Positions 33,430 to 46,034 of a DNA stretch of 63,671 nucleotides are shown here, one piece after another. This DNA is from Bacteroidales bacterium (GTDB lineage Bacteria; Bacteroidota; Bacteroidia; Bacteroidales; PXBB01), in the NCBI GenBank assembly GCA_028698995.1, contig JAQVVM010000025.1, forward strand, positions 1 through 63,671. Direction: 5' to 3'. The translations under genes and the position numbers were made by a program. The notes under the pieces were generated by a model. That model was not told where the DNA came from and searched no databases. It saw only the letters and a program-made list of their open reading frames with translations. Within the stretch, counting starts at the first letter, position 1. Every line of letters starts with the position of its first letter.

Positions 33430-34845
33430 TTATTCGATACCTGCTACTAATTTATTTAAAGTAGCTTTGGCATCACCATAAAGCATTTCGGTATTATCCT
33501 TATAAAACAAAGGATTATCAACACCAGCATAACCAACAGCCATTGAACGTTTCATAACAATAACTTTAGCAGCTTTCCATGCTTCAATTACAGGCATTCC
33601 GTAGATGGGGCTTGATGGATCATCTTGTGCACCGGGACTTACAGTATCGTTTGCACCAATTACAAGTACCAGATCTGTTTCAGGAAGATCGGGATTAATT
33701 TCGTCCATTTCAAGCACGATATCATAAGGTACATTAGCTTCGGCAAGTAATACGTTCATATGTCCGGGAAGTCTTCCTGCAACAGGGTGAATTCCAAATC
33801 TGACCAATTTGCCTTTTTTTCTGAGCTTTTCAACAAGTTCGAATACAGGATATTGAGCTTTAGCAACTGCCATCCCATAACCTGGAACAATAATAACCGA
33901 CTGTGAATCTTTAAGGAGCTCAATGGCTTCTTCGGCAGTTATAGAAGTAACCTTACCTTCAATTTTCTTGCCGGTTTTAACCTCCAAACCAAATCCACCT
34001 GTAATTACCGAGAAAAAAGATCTGTTCATTGCATTGCACATAATAATTGAAAGGATTGCACCTGAGCTTCCTACCAATGCACCAGTAATGATAAGAAGAT
34101 TATTCCCCAGCATAAAGCCGAGTGCTGAAGCTGTCCATCCAGAAGTTGAGTTAAGCATTGAAATAACAACAGGCATGTCTGCACCACCTATAGCCATCAC
34201 CATCATAACACCGAAGAATAATGCAATGGCTGTGGCAATAAAAAGATATAGTTTGCCATCCATCCCTTCTGAACCAACAAACAAAACACAAAGTACAATA
34301 GAAGCAAGTAATAAAACTATGTTTAACATGTCCTTACCTTTAAAGATAAAAGGTTTACTTCCAATTTTCTCGGTAAGTTTACCCCATGCTATTATTGAAC
34401 CTGTAAATGTTATACCGCCTATAAAAATACCAATGAAGATCTCAACGAGATGAATAGATTTTTCAGCGGCATCATGTATTTCAGCACCTGTATCGAAATA
34501 AGAACTGAAACCGACCAAAATGGCTGCTAAACCAACAAAACTATGTAAGAGTGCAATTAATTGAGGCATGGCAGTCATTTCAACCTTTCGTGCAACGATG
34601 ATACCTATAATTGAAGCTATAACAATAGCAATAATAATAAATGGAATCCCGTTAATTGTACCACCCAAAAAGGCAGAAGAAATTGCAATCAGCATACCGA
34701 TAACACCATAAATAACCCCTTTTTTTGCAGTTTCCTGAGAAGATAAGCCCGAAAGACTAAGAATGAATAATATTGAAGCAAATATATAAGCTGCTATCTG
34801 AATATTTGCTATTTGTTCTATTTGAATATTTAATAATGTAGTCAT
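33430..34845 (-). CDS. pntB: NAD(P) transhydrogenase subunit beta
   Basis: This 471-residue protein has an N-terminal membrane domain of several helices (~1-270) and a C-terminal NADP(H)-binding domain (III) with [31 protein letters not shown] and [17 protein letters not shown] motifs. With PntA it forms the proton-pumping transhydrogenase that uses the membrane potential to reduce NADP+ with NADH. It starts six bases after pntA. This gives the cell NADPH, which the NADP-type glutamate dehydrogenase in the same window could use. Confidence 0.96.
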   Translation of the reverse strand: MTTLLNIQIEQIANIQIAAYIFASILFILSLSGLSSQETAKKGVIYGVIGMLIAISSAFLGGTINGIPFIIIAIVIASIIGIIVARKVEMTAMPQLIALLHSFVGLAAILVGFSSYFDTGAEIHDAAEKSIHLVEIFIGIFIGGITFTGSIIAWGKLTEKIGSKPFIFKGKDMLNIVLLLASIVLCVLFVGSEGMDGKLYLFIATAIALFFGVMMVMAIGGADMPVVISMLNSTSGWTASALGFMLGNNLLIITGALVGSSGAILSIIMCNAMNRSFFSVITGGFGLEVKTGKKIEGKVTSITAEEAIELLKDSQSVIIVPGYGMAVAKAQYPVFELVEKLRKKGKLVRFGIHPVAGRLPGHMNVLLAEANVPYDIVLEMDEINPDLPETDLVLVIGANDTVSPGAQDDPSSPIYGMPVIEAWKAAKVIVMKRSMAVGYAGVDNPLFYKDNTEMLYGDAKATLNKLVAGIE

Positions 34846-34851
34846 AATTTA

Positions 34852-36387
34852 TTATTTTTTAAACATGTTTAACATTCTGTAAGTAACCACAAATCCACCA
34901 ACAATATTAATAGTGGCCACCAAAATGGCAACAAATGCCATTATAGTTCTCGGATCTGATATTTCATCCTGTATCTGTAATAAACCACCAATTATAATGA
35001 TGCCACTGATTGCATTTGTAACAGACATAAGAGGAGTGTGCAGGGCATGTGTAACATTCCAGATAACATTCCATCCAACAAAAACCGCAAGAACAAATGC
35101 TGTGATATGTCCCATGAATTTAGAAGGTGCTACACCCCCTAATAGAAATAATAAACCACCTAAAATAGCAAGAGTGATGATGTTAGATATGACTGCTTTC
35201 CTTACTTTTTTTGCTTTTGAAGCTGTTTCTTCTTCTAATGTAGGTTTTGGAACTTCTGTTTTTGCTTGGGCACTTACGGCAAGAGGTTCTGGTGGCCAGT
35301 TAATTTTGCCTTCAAAGGTGACCATGGCTCTTTTAATGATATCATCATTCATGTCAATTTTAAAATTACCAGCTCCCATATCATCAAGTAAATGGCATAG
35401 ATTATTTCCATAAAGAAAGCTGGCTTGCGAAGGGAGTGTATCAATTTTACCTATAATGGTTACACCATTTTCGGTAGTATAAACTTCATCTTTTTTCGTA
35501 AATACACAGTTACCTCCTGTTGATGCTGCAAGGTCAACAATTACAGAACCCGGTTTCATAGCCTTAACATGATAATCGAGAATGAGTTTGGGCGCTTCCT
35601 TTCCAGGAATCTGTGCTGTTGTTACAATGATATCAACTTCTTCTGCTTGTTTTTTAAATAAGGCCATTTCTGCATCAATAAAAGCCTGACTCATTTGTTT
35701 ACTATAGCCGGATGATGTTGAACCATCTTCATCAATTTCTACTGTTATAAACTGGGCACCCATTGATTGAATCTGTTCAGCCGTTTCTTTGCGTGTATCA
35801 AAAGCTCTTACAATAGCACCCAGTGATTTGGCAGTACCTATTGCTGCCAATCCTGCAACACCGGCTCCAATAACAAGGACTTTTGCAGGTTCCACCTTTC
35901 CTGCAGCAGTAATTTGACCATTAAGAAAGCGGCCAAAAAAATTAGCAGCTTCAATAACAGCTCTATACCCAGCTATATTTGCCATTGAAGATAACACATC
36001 CATCTTTTGTGCTCTGGAAATTCTTGGTATAGCATCCATGGCAATAGCATTGATACCAGCATCGGCAAGCTTTTTAAGTAATTCCTGATTTTGTGCAGGG
36101 TAAAGAAAGCTCAGTAAAACCTGACCTTTTTTCATTAAATCAACTTCTTGTTCTGTGGGAGGTTGAACTTTTAGAATAATATCAGACTTGGAATAAAGTT
36201 CAGAAGCAGTCATAATAATTTCTGCACCAACAGCAGCATAATCTTCATCAGATACTTTTGCCTTTACACCACATCCTTTTTCAACCAAAACTTCAAATCC
36301 CTGCTTTTTTAAGCGAATTACAGTTTGTTTTGTTGCGGCAACTCTTAATTCGTTTTGCGACAACTCTTTTGGAATTCCTACTTTCAT
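34852..36387 (-). CDS. pntA: NAD(P) transhydrogenase subunit alpha
   Basis: This 511-residue protein has an NAD(H)-binding domain I ([13 protein letters not shown] start, [13 protein letters not shown], and [20 protein letters not shown]) and a C-terminal part with about four membrane helices. It is the full-length alpha chain, not the split PntA1/PntA2 form. A -7 box TATATTTG lies at 36,559-36,552, giving a leader of about 160 bases. It is the first gene of the pntAB operon. Confidence 0.96.
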   Translation of the reverse strand: MKVGIPKELSQNELRVAATKQTVIRLKKQGFEVLVEKGCGVKAKVSDEDYAAVGAEIIMTASELYSKSDIILKVQPPTEQEVDLMKKGQVLLSFLYPAQNQELLKKLADAGINAIAMDAIPRISRAQKMDVLSSMANIAGYRAVIEAANFFGRFLNGQITAAGKVEPAKVLVIGAGVAGLAAIGTAKSLGAIVRAFDTRKETAEQIQSMGAQFITVEIDEDGSTSSGYSKQMSQAFIDAEMALFKKQAEEVDIIVTTAQIPGKEAPKLILDYHVKAMKPGSVIVDLAASTGGNCVFTKKDEVYTTENGVTIIGKIDTLPSQASFLYGNNLCHLLDDMGAGNFKIDMNDDIIKRAMVTFEGKINWPPEPLAVSAQAKTEVPKPTLEEETASKAKKVRKAVISNIITLAILGGLLFLLGGVAPSKFMGHITAFVLAVFVGWNVIWNVTHALHTPLMSVTNAISGIIIIGGLLQIQDEISDPRTIMAFVAILVATINIVGGFVVTYRMLNMFKK

Positions 36388-38153
<1,766 letters not shown>

Positions 38154-38173
38154 ACAATCAAACTAAATCAATG

Positions 38174-38207
38174 GGAAAGGGGGCTTTATTAAAACCCCCT
38201 TTTTTTA
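38174..38207 (+). terminator. Terminator after glutamate dehydrogenase
   Basis: AAAGGGGG (38176-38183) pairs with CCCCCTTT (38195-38202) and is followed by T residues. Confidence 0.85.
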
Positions 38208-38244
38208 TTCCAATTAAGAAGAAATGATAAATATTTGAGCAGAC

Positions 38245-38275
38245 AAAAAAAAAGACCGCAAAGAGCAGTCTTTAT
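38245..38275 (-). terminator. Terminator after rpmB
   Basis: On the minus strand AAAGACTGC pairs with GCGGTCTTT (one T-G pair) and runs into a T tract. It lies immediately after rpmB. Confidence 0.75.
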
Positions 38276-38294
38276 TTAACATTTAATGAAAATA

Positions 38295-38525
38295 TTATTG
38301 AATTTGCTTTTCTATTTCTTTAAGATAATTATAGATTCCTTTTTTATTAATAGTTTTCATGGCAGAGGTGGAAACTTTCAAAACAATCCAAGCATCCTCT
38401 TCTGGAATATAAAATTTTTTTGTCTGAAGATTGGGATAAAACCTTCTTTTTGTCCTAATATGAGAGTGAGATACATTATTACCTACCATCATTCTTTTAC
38501 CTGTTAAATCACAAACTCTTGCCAT
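38295..38525 (-). CDS. rpmB: 50S ribosomal protein L28
   Basis: The 76-residue protein begins MARVCDLTGKRMMVGNNVSHSH and contains TKRRFYPNLQTKKF, both typical of L28. It lacks the CxxC zinc pair of some L28 proteins and so is the zinc-independent form. In many Bacteroidota it starts an rpmB-rpmG-DUF4295 run, but here a terminator follows at once, so those genes lie elsewhere. A -7 box TATCTTTG lies at 38,561-38,554. Confidence 0.94.
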   Translation of the reverse strand: MARVCDLTGKRMMVGNNVSHSHIRTKRRFYPNLQTKKFYIPEEDAWIVLKVSTSAMKTINKKGIYNYLKEIEKQIQ

Positions 38526-38763
38526 TTTTATTTATATTTATAATTTGAGGGTGCAAAGATAAGTCTTTTTTATTAAGTAAAAACATTTTTATAATTTTTT
38601 TTATTAATTATTTTTCATGTCAAATTATTCTATCCGGAGTTTGAAAAAGGAGAGCATCAGTCCAAAAATTGTTGATGACTCAATAGGTGAAAGATTATAA
38701 AATGATAACTTACTTTTCTTTAATAAATTGACTATCTTTGTTAAGTAAAATTGTTGTAAACAT

Positions 38764-39822
38764 ATGAAAAAAATATTTTTGATCTTAATAATTTTAAATA
38801 TATGCGTCGTATTATATGCTCAAATACCTCCAGGTTATTATGATGGAGCTCAAAACCTAAACGGCTTGTCACTTAAAAATGCCTTACATAATATAATAAA
38901 GAACCATAATGTAATTTCATACTCTGCTATATATTCAGTTTTACAATATACAGATAATAAAGGAAATAATCAAGTATGGGATATCTATTCGGATAATCCT
39001 TTTGGAACCCCTCCATATATTTATTATTATACGAATCCATCTGACCAATGCGGTCAATATTCTGGAGAAGGAGACTGTTATAATAAAGAGCATTCATGGC
39101 CTCAAAGCTGGTTTGATAATACCTCTTCTCCCATATACTCTGATTTGTTCAACATTTATCCTACTGATGGTTATGTAAACAGTAAAAGAAGCAATTATCC
39201 ATATGGAGAGGTTAATAATGCATCCTGGACATCTCAAAATGGCAGTAAACTCGGGAACTGTGTATTTCCGGGTTATTCATCTGTTGTTTTTGAACCAATT
39301 GATGAATATAAGGGTGATATAGCACGTTCTTTTTTTTACATAACTGTAAGATATTATGGAGAGGACAATGGATGGCCAGGTAGTGCCCAAACACAAGGCG
39401 CAGAATTGAAGCCATGGGCTTATGACCTTATGTATAGCTGGCATATAAATGACCCTGTGAGCCAAAAGGAAACTGATCGAAATAATGCTATTTATCAGTT
39501 GCAAAACAACAGAAATCCATTTATTGATAACCCCGCATGGGTTGACTCAATTTTATTTCCTGTAGGTGTCCCCAAAAATATAGAAATAACAGAACATTTT
39601 AATGTTTTTCCCAATCCTGCTATGGATGTTGTTCATATAATTTCTGTTTTACCTATGAAAGAAATAAGTGTTTTTAACTACCAAGGTATCAAAGTTTTAG
39701 ATTTATTTTCCGAAAATTTGACAGAAACCCATCTGGATATTTCAAACTTACCCCCTTCATATTACTTTATACATATTCGTACTTCACAGCATAATTGTAT
39801 TTATAACCTCATAAAATATTGA
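38764..39822 (+). CDS. Secreted endonuclease I family nuclease with T9SS domain
   Basis: This 352-residue protein has a signal peptide (MKKIFLILIILNICVVLYAQ). Its ~260-residue catalytic domain contains NKEHSWPQSWF, the His-Glu core of the endonuclease I (EndA/Vvn-type) nucleases, and downstream SDLFNIYPTDGYVNSKRSN. The C-terminus has FNVFPNPAMDVVHI and ISVFNYQGIKVLDLF, a T9SS type A sorting domain, so the enzyme should be exported to the surface or medium. It probably degrades extracellular DNA for nutrients. A -7 box TATCTTTG is at 38,733-38,740. A shared terminator follows. Confidence 0.92.
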   Translation: MKKIFLILIILNICVVLYAQIPPGYYDGAQNLNGLSLKNALHNIIKNHNVISYSAIYSVLQYTDNKGNNQVWDIYSDNPFGTPPYIYYYTNPSDQCGQYSGEGDCYNKEHSWPQSWFDNTSSPIYSDLFNIYPTDGYVNSKRSNYPYGEVNNASWTSQNGSKLGNCVFPGYSSVVFEPIDEYKGDIARSFFYITVRYYGEDNGWPGSAQTQGAELKPWAYDLMYSWHINDPVSQKETDRNNAIYQLQNNRNPFIDNPAWVDSILFPVGVPKNIEITEHFNVFPNPAMDVVHIISVLPMKEISVFNYQGIKVLDLFSENLTETHLDISNLPPSYYFIHIRTSQHNCIYNLIKY

Positions 39823-39850
39823 CAGGTTTTGAATCAGTAATTTTGGAGAT

Positions 39851-39893
39851 AAAAAAACGGTGGTTTAGAATGTGCTAAACCACCGTTTTTAAA
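39851..39893. terminator. Bidirectional terminator between the endonuclease gene and korB
   Basis: A 16-bp perfect stem, AAAAACGGTGGTTTAG/CTAAACCACCGTTTTT (39853-39868 and 39875-39890), with A and T runs on both sides. It serves both convergent genes. Confidence 0.92.
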
Positions 39894-39912
39894 TAAAAAG
39901 CAGAGATTTTTG

Positions 39913-40947
39913 CTATAACTCCCAAGTATCACCACTGTTAAGCAGGTCGTCCACACACTTTATGGGATCATTTGCTTTGGCATATTCAATTTGCTCTTCA
40001 ACCAAATCATCATAAGTTGGAGCAACTACTGATCGGATGACTCCTAATGCAACGGGTAATTTTGGTGGATGCATTCTTGCTAACATACGCTGTAAACCGG
40101 GGTTGTAACGATACTGGTCATGAACTAGAATGTCTTCAAGCTTAAATCCGTCTTCACCTATAGTAACAGCCATTAGAGCACCATCTCTGTAAACGATACC
40201 TTTGTCCTTGTTTTTTCCGAAAATCATTGGTTCTCCATGTTTAAGGAGAAGCTGATTGTCATCTTTAACATCTTTACCTGTAATATCTTCGTGGGTTTTA
40301 TCAGCGAAAATAATACAGTTTTGTAAAATTTCAACAACTGAAGTACCGTCATGTTTTGCTGCTTCATACATCACATCTGTCATAAGACCCGGCCTAGTAT
40401 CCACAACGCGTGCAAAAAAAGTACCTTTAGCTCCCATAACGAGATTGGCTGTATTAAAGGGTTGTTCGATAGTACCCTGAGGTGAAGTTTTAGTTTTGGA
40501 TCCCATGGGTGTTGTAGGAGAATATTGTCCTTTTGTTAACCCATAAATGTGATTGTTAAAGAGCATAATGTTAACATCAACATTTCTTCTCACAATATGA
40601 ATAAAGTGATTACCCCCAATAGCCATGGAGTCACCGTCACCAGTAGCTATCCATACACTTAAGTGAGGATTGGAAACTTTAACCCCAGTAGCGATAGGGT
40701 TGGCTCTTCCGTGAATACCATGAAAACCATAAGTGTTTACGTAATAAGGGAATCGTGATGAACACCCAATACCCGAAACAAAACAAAAGTTTTCTTTTTT
40801 GTAGCCGATTTCGGGAAAAACCTTGGCTACAGAAGCCAAAATAGCATGAGCACCACATCCGGGGCACCATTTAACCATTTGGTCACTTACAAAATCCTGT
40901 TTTGACAGTTCTTCGTTTGATTTATCAATAGTGTTTTCTATAGCCAT
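39913..40947 (-). CDS. korB: 2-oxoacid:ferredoxin oxidoreductase subunit beta
   Basis: This 344-residue TPP-binding subunit has WCPGCGAHAIL at ~28-38 and the TPP motif GDGDSMAIGGNHFIH with the LFNNHIYGLTKGQ continuation. TPMGSKTKTSP follows. These are the marks of the 2-oxoglutarate-type (Kor) family of anaerobes. With KorA it converts 2-oxoglutarate and CoA to succinyl-CoA, CO2 and reduced ferredoxin, or the reverse. The start follows the korA stop after one base, and a GGAGG lies about ten bases upstream, so the two genes are coupled. The exact substrate (2-oxoglutarate rather than pyruvate) is an inference from similarity. Confidence 0.93.
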   Translation of the reverse strand: MAIENTIDKSNEELSKQDFVSDQMVKWCPGCGAHAILASVAKVFPEIGYKKENFCFVSGIGCSSRFPYYVNTYGFHGIHGRANPIATGVKVSNPHLSVWIATGDGDSMAIGGNHFIHIVRRNVDVNIMLFNNHIYGLTKGQYSPTTPMGSKTKTSPQGTIEQPFNTANLVMGAKGTFFARVVDTRPGLMTDVMYEAAKHDGTSVVEILQNCIIFADKTHEDITGKDVKDDNQLLLKHGEPMIFGKNKDKGIVYRDGALMAVTIGEDGFKLEDILVHDQYRYNPGLQRMLARMHPPKLPVALGVIRSVVAPTYDDLVEEQIEYAKANDPIKCVDDLLNSGDTWEL

Positions 40948-40948
40948 T

Positions 40949-42790
40949 TTATTTTTCCTCCAGAATTTGATTATACTTAGCTTTTAATTCTGCTACCAAA
41001 AATGGTAAGCCTTGAATTTTATTATATTGTTCGTATTTATATTCAGGGAGCGATGCTCTTAGATAATTTACAAACTGTCCCATATTTAACTCACAAACAA
41101 TTATTTTTTTAAACCTGCTAAAAATAGCAGCTGTGTTTTTGGGCAAGGGCATAATATAATGGAAATGGGCATGACTTACCTTTTTACCATCTTTTATCAT
41201 GTGTTTAACACTAGAGCGAACAGCACCTTGTGTGCCACCCCAACTGACGACCAATAAATCACCGCTATCTTCTCCATAAACATCCTGTTCAGGCATATAG
41301 TCGGCAACTTTAAGGACTTTTTGAAGACGGTATTCAGACATTTTCTGATGGTTTAGAGGGTCGGTACTTACGGTTCCTTCAATATCTAATTTTTCCAAAC
41401 CACCCACCCTGTGCCTTAATCCTATTGTGCCGGGGATAGCCCATTTTCTTACGAGTCTATTGTCTCTTCTATAAGGCTTGAAATCAGGGTCATTTGCTTC
41501 GGCAATTGGAGGTTTAATTTCTGGTAGTTCTGACATTTTAGGTATTTTGAAAATCTGGGAGCCTAACCCTAAATAACCATCTGTCAATAAAATAACAGGA
41601 GTCATGTGTTCCAATGAAAATTTTGCAGCCATATAGGCATAATAAAAGCAATTTGCAGCTGTGGATGCAGCGATTACTATAACAGGGCATTCTCCATTAC
41701 GTCCGTATAGAGCCTGATATAAATCTGATTGTTCAGATTTTGTAGGTAAACCAGTAGAAGGTCCACCCCTTTGTACATTAACAATAATTAAGGGTAATTC
41801 TGTAATTACAGCCAGTCCGATTGCTTCGCTTTTGAGTGATAAACCAGGTCCAGATGTTGTTGTGCAGGCCATTGAACCTGAAAAACTAGCACCAATTGCT
41901 GAGCAAATACCTGCAATTTCGTCCTCTGCTTGAAAAACTTTTGCTCCCAACGATTTGTGCTGAGCTAATTCCATAAGAATCTCTGTGGCTGGTGTTATAG
42001 GATAAGAGCCTAGGAAAAGTGGACGTCCTGATTTTTCAGATGCAGCAAGTAAACCCCATGCAGTTGCCACATTTCCCGTAATATTTCTATATGCCCCCTT
42101 TTCCAAATCAGCAGGTCCAACATGAAACTTTTCGGTAAACAAATTATGTTCTTCAGCATATTGATAGCCTGCTGAAATAACTTCTTTATTTAATTCTGCA
42201 ACAGATGCTTTTTTCTTAAATCTCTTTCCAATGAGGTGATGGGCTGTTTTTAAATCCATTCCAAATAGATTATAAACAATACCCAATAGAAACATGTTTT
42301 TTGTTCTCATACCCAGTTTTACATCTCCTACCTTACCCTCAATGAAATTTTTGGTTAAGGTAGATATTGGTAAACTGTAGAGTTTGTAACCGTTTAAAGA
42401 ATTGTCTGTTAGTGGATTTGAAGCATAACCGGCTTTTTCGCAACCACTTACATCAAAAATATCGTTATCTATGATAAGGGTTGCATTTGGTTTGCACCAT
42501 TTTAGATTGGCTTTAAGAGAAGCTGGGTTCATGGCAACTAAAACGTCGCAATTGTCACCTGAAGTATGAATTCTTCTTTTTCCTATATGTACCTGAAATC
42601 CTGATACACCAGCAATGGTGTTGTGGGGAGCACGGATTTCAGCTGGATAATCGGGAAATGTAGCTAAATCATTTCCCATTAATGCTGCTGTATCAGAGAA
42701 CAGTGTTCCGGTAACTTGCATTCCATCTCCTGAATCTCCAACAAATTTTACAACAGCATCATCTAGTTCAATAATTTTATTATTTGTCAT
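40949..42790 (-). CDS. korA: 2-oxoacid:ferredoxin oxidoreductase, fused gamma-alpha subunit
   Basis: About 613 residues from the ATG at 42,790. The N-terminal ~190 residues are the gamma domain (VKFVGDSGDGMQVTG). The rest is the alpha subunit, with SYPITPATEILMELA, AEDEIAGICSAIGASF, TTSGPGLSLKSEAIG and RGGPSTGLPTKSEQSDL. This gamma-alpha fusion is the common form in Bacteroidota. The open frame extends to 42,817 through a TTG but adds non-matching residues. Together with KorB it links the oxidative or reductive TCA branch to ferredoxin. Confidence 0.94.
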   Translation of the reverse strand: MTNNKIIELDDAVVKFVGDSGDGMQVTGTLFSDTAALMGNDLATFPDYPAEIRAPHNTIAGVSGFQVHIGKRRIHTSGDNCDVLVAMNPASLKANLKWCKPNATLIIDNDIFDVSGCEKAGYASNPLTDNSLNGYKLYSLPISTLTKNFIEGKVGDVKLGMRTKNMFLLGIVYNLFGMDLKTAHHLIGKRFKKKASVAELNKEVISAGYQYAEEHNLFTEKFHVGPADLEKGAYRNITGNVATAWGLLAASEKSGRPLFLGSYPITPATEILMELAQHKSLGAKVFQAEDEIAGICSAIGASFSGSMACTTTSGPGLSLKSEAIGLAVITELPLIIVNVQRGGPSTGLPTKSEQSDLYQALYGRNGECPVIVIAASTAANCFYYAYMAAKFSLEHMTPVILLTDGYLGLGSQIFKIPKMSELPEIKPPIAEANDPDFKPYRRDNRLVRKWAIPGTIGLRHRVGGLEKLDIEGTVSTDPLNHQKMSEYRLQKVLKVADYMPEQDVYGEDSGDLLVVSWGGTQGAVRSSVKHMIKDGKKVSHAHFHYIMPLPKNTAAIFSRFKKIIVCELNMGQFVNYLRASLPEYKYEQYNKIQGLPFLVAELKAKYNQILEEK

Positions 42791-42948
42791 AATATTTTGT
42801 ATTTGTGTTCTGTGCAAAATTATATAATTTAATATTGAACCCTAAAAAAAATTGCATTATTTCATTTTTTATTTTTTTTATAAAAAGATATTATTATTAA
42901 ATTCGTAAACTCAATTAATCAGTATTTACATTATTTAAATAAATTCAT

Positions 42949-43566
42949 ATGCACATAGCTATTGCAGGAAATATCGGTTCAGGCAAAACAACCTTAACAA
43001 AACTTTTATCAAAGCATTATAAGTGGGATGCACATTATGAAGATGTGGACACCAATCCATATTTGAATAATTTTTATGAAGATATGAGACGGTGGTCATT
43101 CAATCTTCAAGTTTATTTTCTTAACAGCAGGTTTAGACAAATTGTTGAAATACGCAAGAGTGAAAAAACTGTCATTCAGGATAGAACCATTTATGAGGAT
43201 GCATATATTTTTGCTCCCAATTTACACAGTATGGGCCTCATGTCAAGTAGAGACTTTGATAATTACAGCTCATTATTTGAGTTGATGAGTTCTTTTCTTA
43301 TGCCTCCGGACTTACTTATATATCTGAAAGCATCTGTTCCAAAATTGGTGTCTCAGATTCAAAAAAGAGGCAGAGACTATGAAAACACAATCCGTATTGA
43401 TTATCTTACAAAGCTCAATGAACGATATGAAGAATGGATTGATAAATACAACAGTGGTAATCTCCTAATTATTGATGTAGATACAATTGATTTTACCGAG
43501 AACAAACAAGATCTTGGTTTTATCATCAATAAAATTGACGGTGAATTACATGGACTTTTCAAATAA
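42949..43566 (+). CDS. Deoxynucleoside kinase
   Basis: This 205-residue P-loop kinase of the dNK family has IAGNIGSGKTTL at residues 5-16 and the catalytic-site QDRTIYEDAYIF near 75-86, plus a LID-like KRGRDYE. These enzymes salvage deoxynucleosides by 5'-phosphorylation in the cytoplasm. Whether it prefers dA, dG or dC cannot be told. It is followed after six bases by kdsB, so both are probably cotranscribed, which is not functionally obvious. The secreted endonuclease could feed such salvage. Confidence 0.9.
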   Translation: MHIAIAGNIGSGKTTLTKLLSKHYKWDAHYEDVDTNPYLNNFYEDMRRWSFNLQVYFLNSRFRQIVEIRKSEKTVIQDRTIYEDAYIFAPNLHSMGLMSSRDFDNYSSLFELMSSFLMPPDLLIYLKASVPKLVSQIQKRGRDYENTIRIDYLTKLNERYEEWIDKYNSGNLLIIDVDTIDFTENKQDLGFIINKIDGELHGLFK

Positions 43567-43572
43567 TTATTA

Positions 43573-44334
43573 ATGAAGGTTTTAGGCATAATTCCGGCTC
43601 GTTATAATTCCAGTCGTTTTTCAGGAAAACCCTTGGCATCGATTCAGGGTAAATCAATGATACAAAGGGTTTATGAGCAGGCAAAAAAATGTCAGAATCT
43701 TAATGATGTAGTAGTTGCAACAGATGATGAAAGGATTTTTAATCATGTAAACAATTTTGGAGGTAAAGTACTCATGACATCTTCTGTTCACACATCAGGA
43801 ACTGAGCGATGCAACGAAGCTTATCAGATAATTGAATCAAAAAAGCAACATTTTGATATCATTTTAAATATTCAGGGTGATGAACCATTCATTAGCCCAA
43901 CACAAATTGACAAAGTTATAGCATGTTTTACCCATGCAGATATTCAGATAGCAACACTGGCTAAAACTATAACAGATTTTGAAGAACTGAAAAATCCTAA
44001 TGTCGTAAAGCTAGTAAAAGATAATCTTAACAGAGCACTTTATTTTTCGAGGTTTCCTATACCCTATATGCGGGATGGTTTATGCGAATCCTCTCTGAAA
44101 AATCATTTTTTCTTGAAACATATTGGTTTATATGCTTTTCGTGCAAATATATTAGATAATCTGTGTAAACTTCCTCCCTCATCACTTGAAATTGCAGAAG
44201 TATTAGAACAATTGAGATGGCTTGAAAACGGTTATTGTATCTTCGTTAATATTACAGAAATTGAAAGTATAAGCATTGATACACCTGATGATTTGGATAA
44301 GCTTCTTAAAATGAACCTGTCTGATTTGGAATAA
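43573..44334 (+). CDS. kdsB: 3-deoxy-manno-octulosonate cytidylyltransferase
   Basis: This enzyme (253 residues) activates KDO with CTP to CMP-KDO for lipopolysaccharide synthesis. It has IIPARYNSSRFSGKPL at the start (CTP site), VVATDDERIF near 50, SGTERCNEA near 78 and NIQGDEPFI near 99. The later SRFPIPYMR and HIGLYAFR segments are also typical. Length and start are normal. With kdsC at 10,040 it shows that the cell makes KDO-containing lipopolysaccharide. Confidence 0.95.
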   Translation: MKVLGIIPARYNSSRFSGKPLASIQGKSMIQRVYEQAKKCQNLNDVVVATDDERIFNHVNNFGGKVLMTSSVHTSGTERCNEAYQIIESKKQHFDIILNIQGDEPFISPTQIDKVIACFTHADIQIATLAKTITDFEELKNPNVVKLVKDNLNRALYFSRFPIPYMRDGLCESSLKNHFFLKHIGLYAFRANILDNLCKLPPSSLEIAEVLEQLRWLENGYCIFVNITEIESISIDTPDDLDKLLKMNLSDLE

Positions 44335-44377
44335 TTATAATTTATGGCAATATTATAGCAGAGAGTCATTCTGCAAA

Positions 44378-44415
44378 AAAAAGACCGTTTCAAATTTAGA
44401 AACGGCCTCTTTTTG
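44378..44415. terminator. Bidirectional terminator between kdsB and gdhA
   Basis: AGACCGTTTC (44382-44391) pairs with GAAACGGCCT (44399-44408), with an A run before it and T residues after it. It serves both convergent genes. Confidence 0.8.
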
Positions 44416-44433
44416 CAAAACAAAAAAACAGGA

Positions 44434-45798
<1,365 letters not shown>

Positions 45799-46034
45799 TT
45801 AATTAGTGAATTAGTGAAATTTTTACAATGCAATGATAAACAAAATTTTTATTTCAAAAATTATTTAACCTATAAAAAATATTGATAATCTTAAATTAAG
45901 TTATATAAGTATGAATAATAAGAAAAATACATAATTTAAATAAGTAAAACACTTATGTTTAAAATCATACTATTACTTATATCGACCAATCGTTTTTTAA
46001 GTACATTTACAATTAAATTTTGTATGTTTAGACT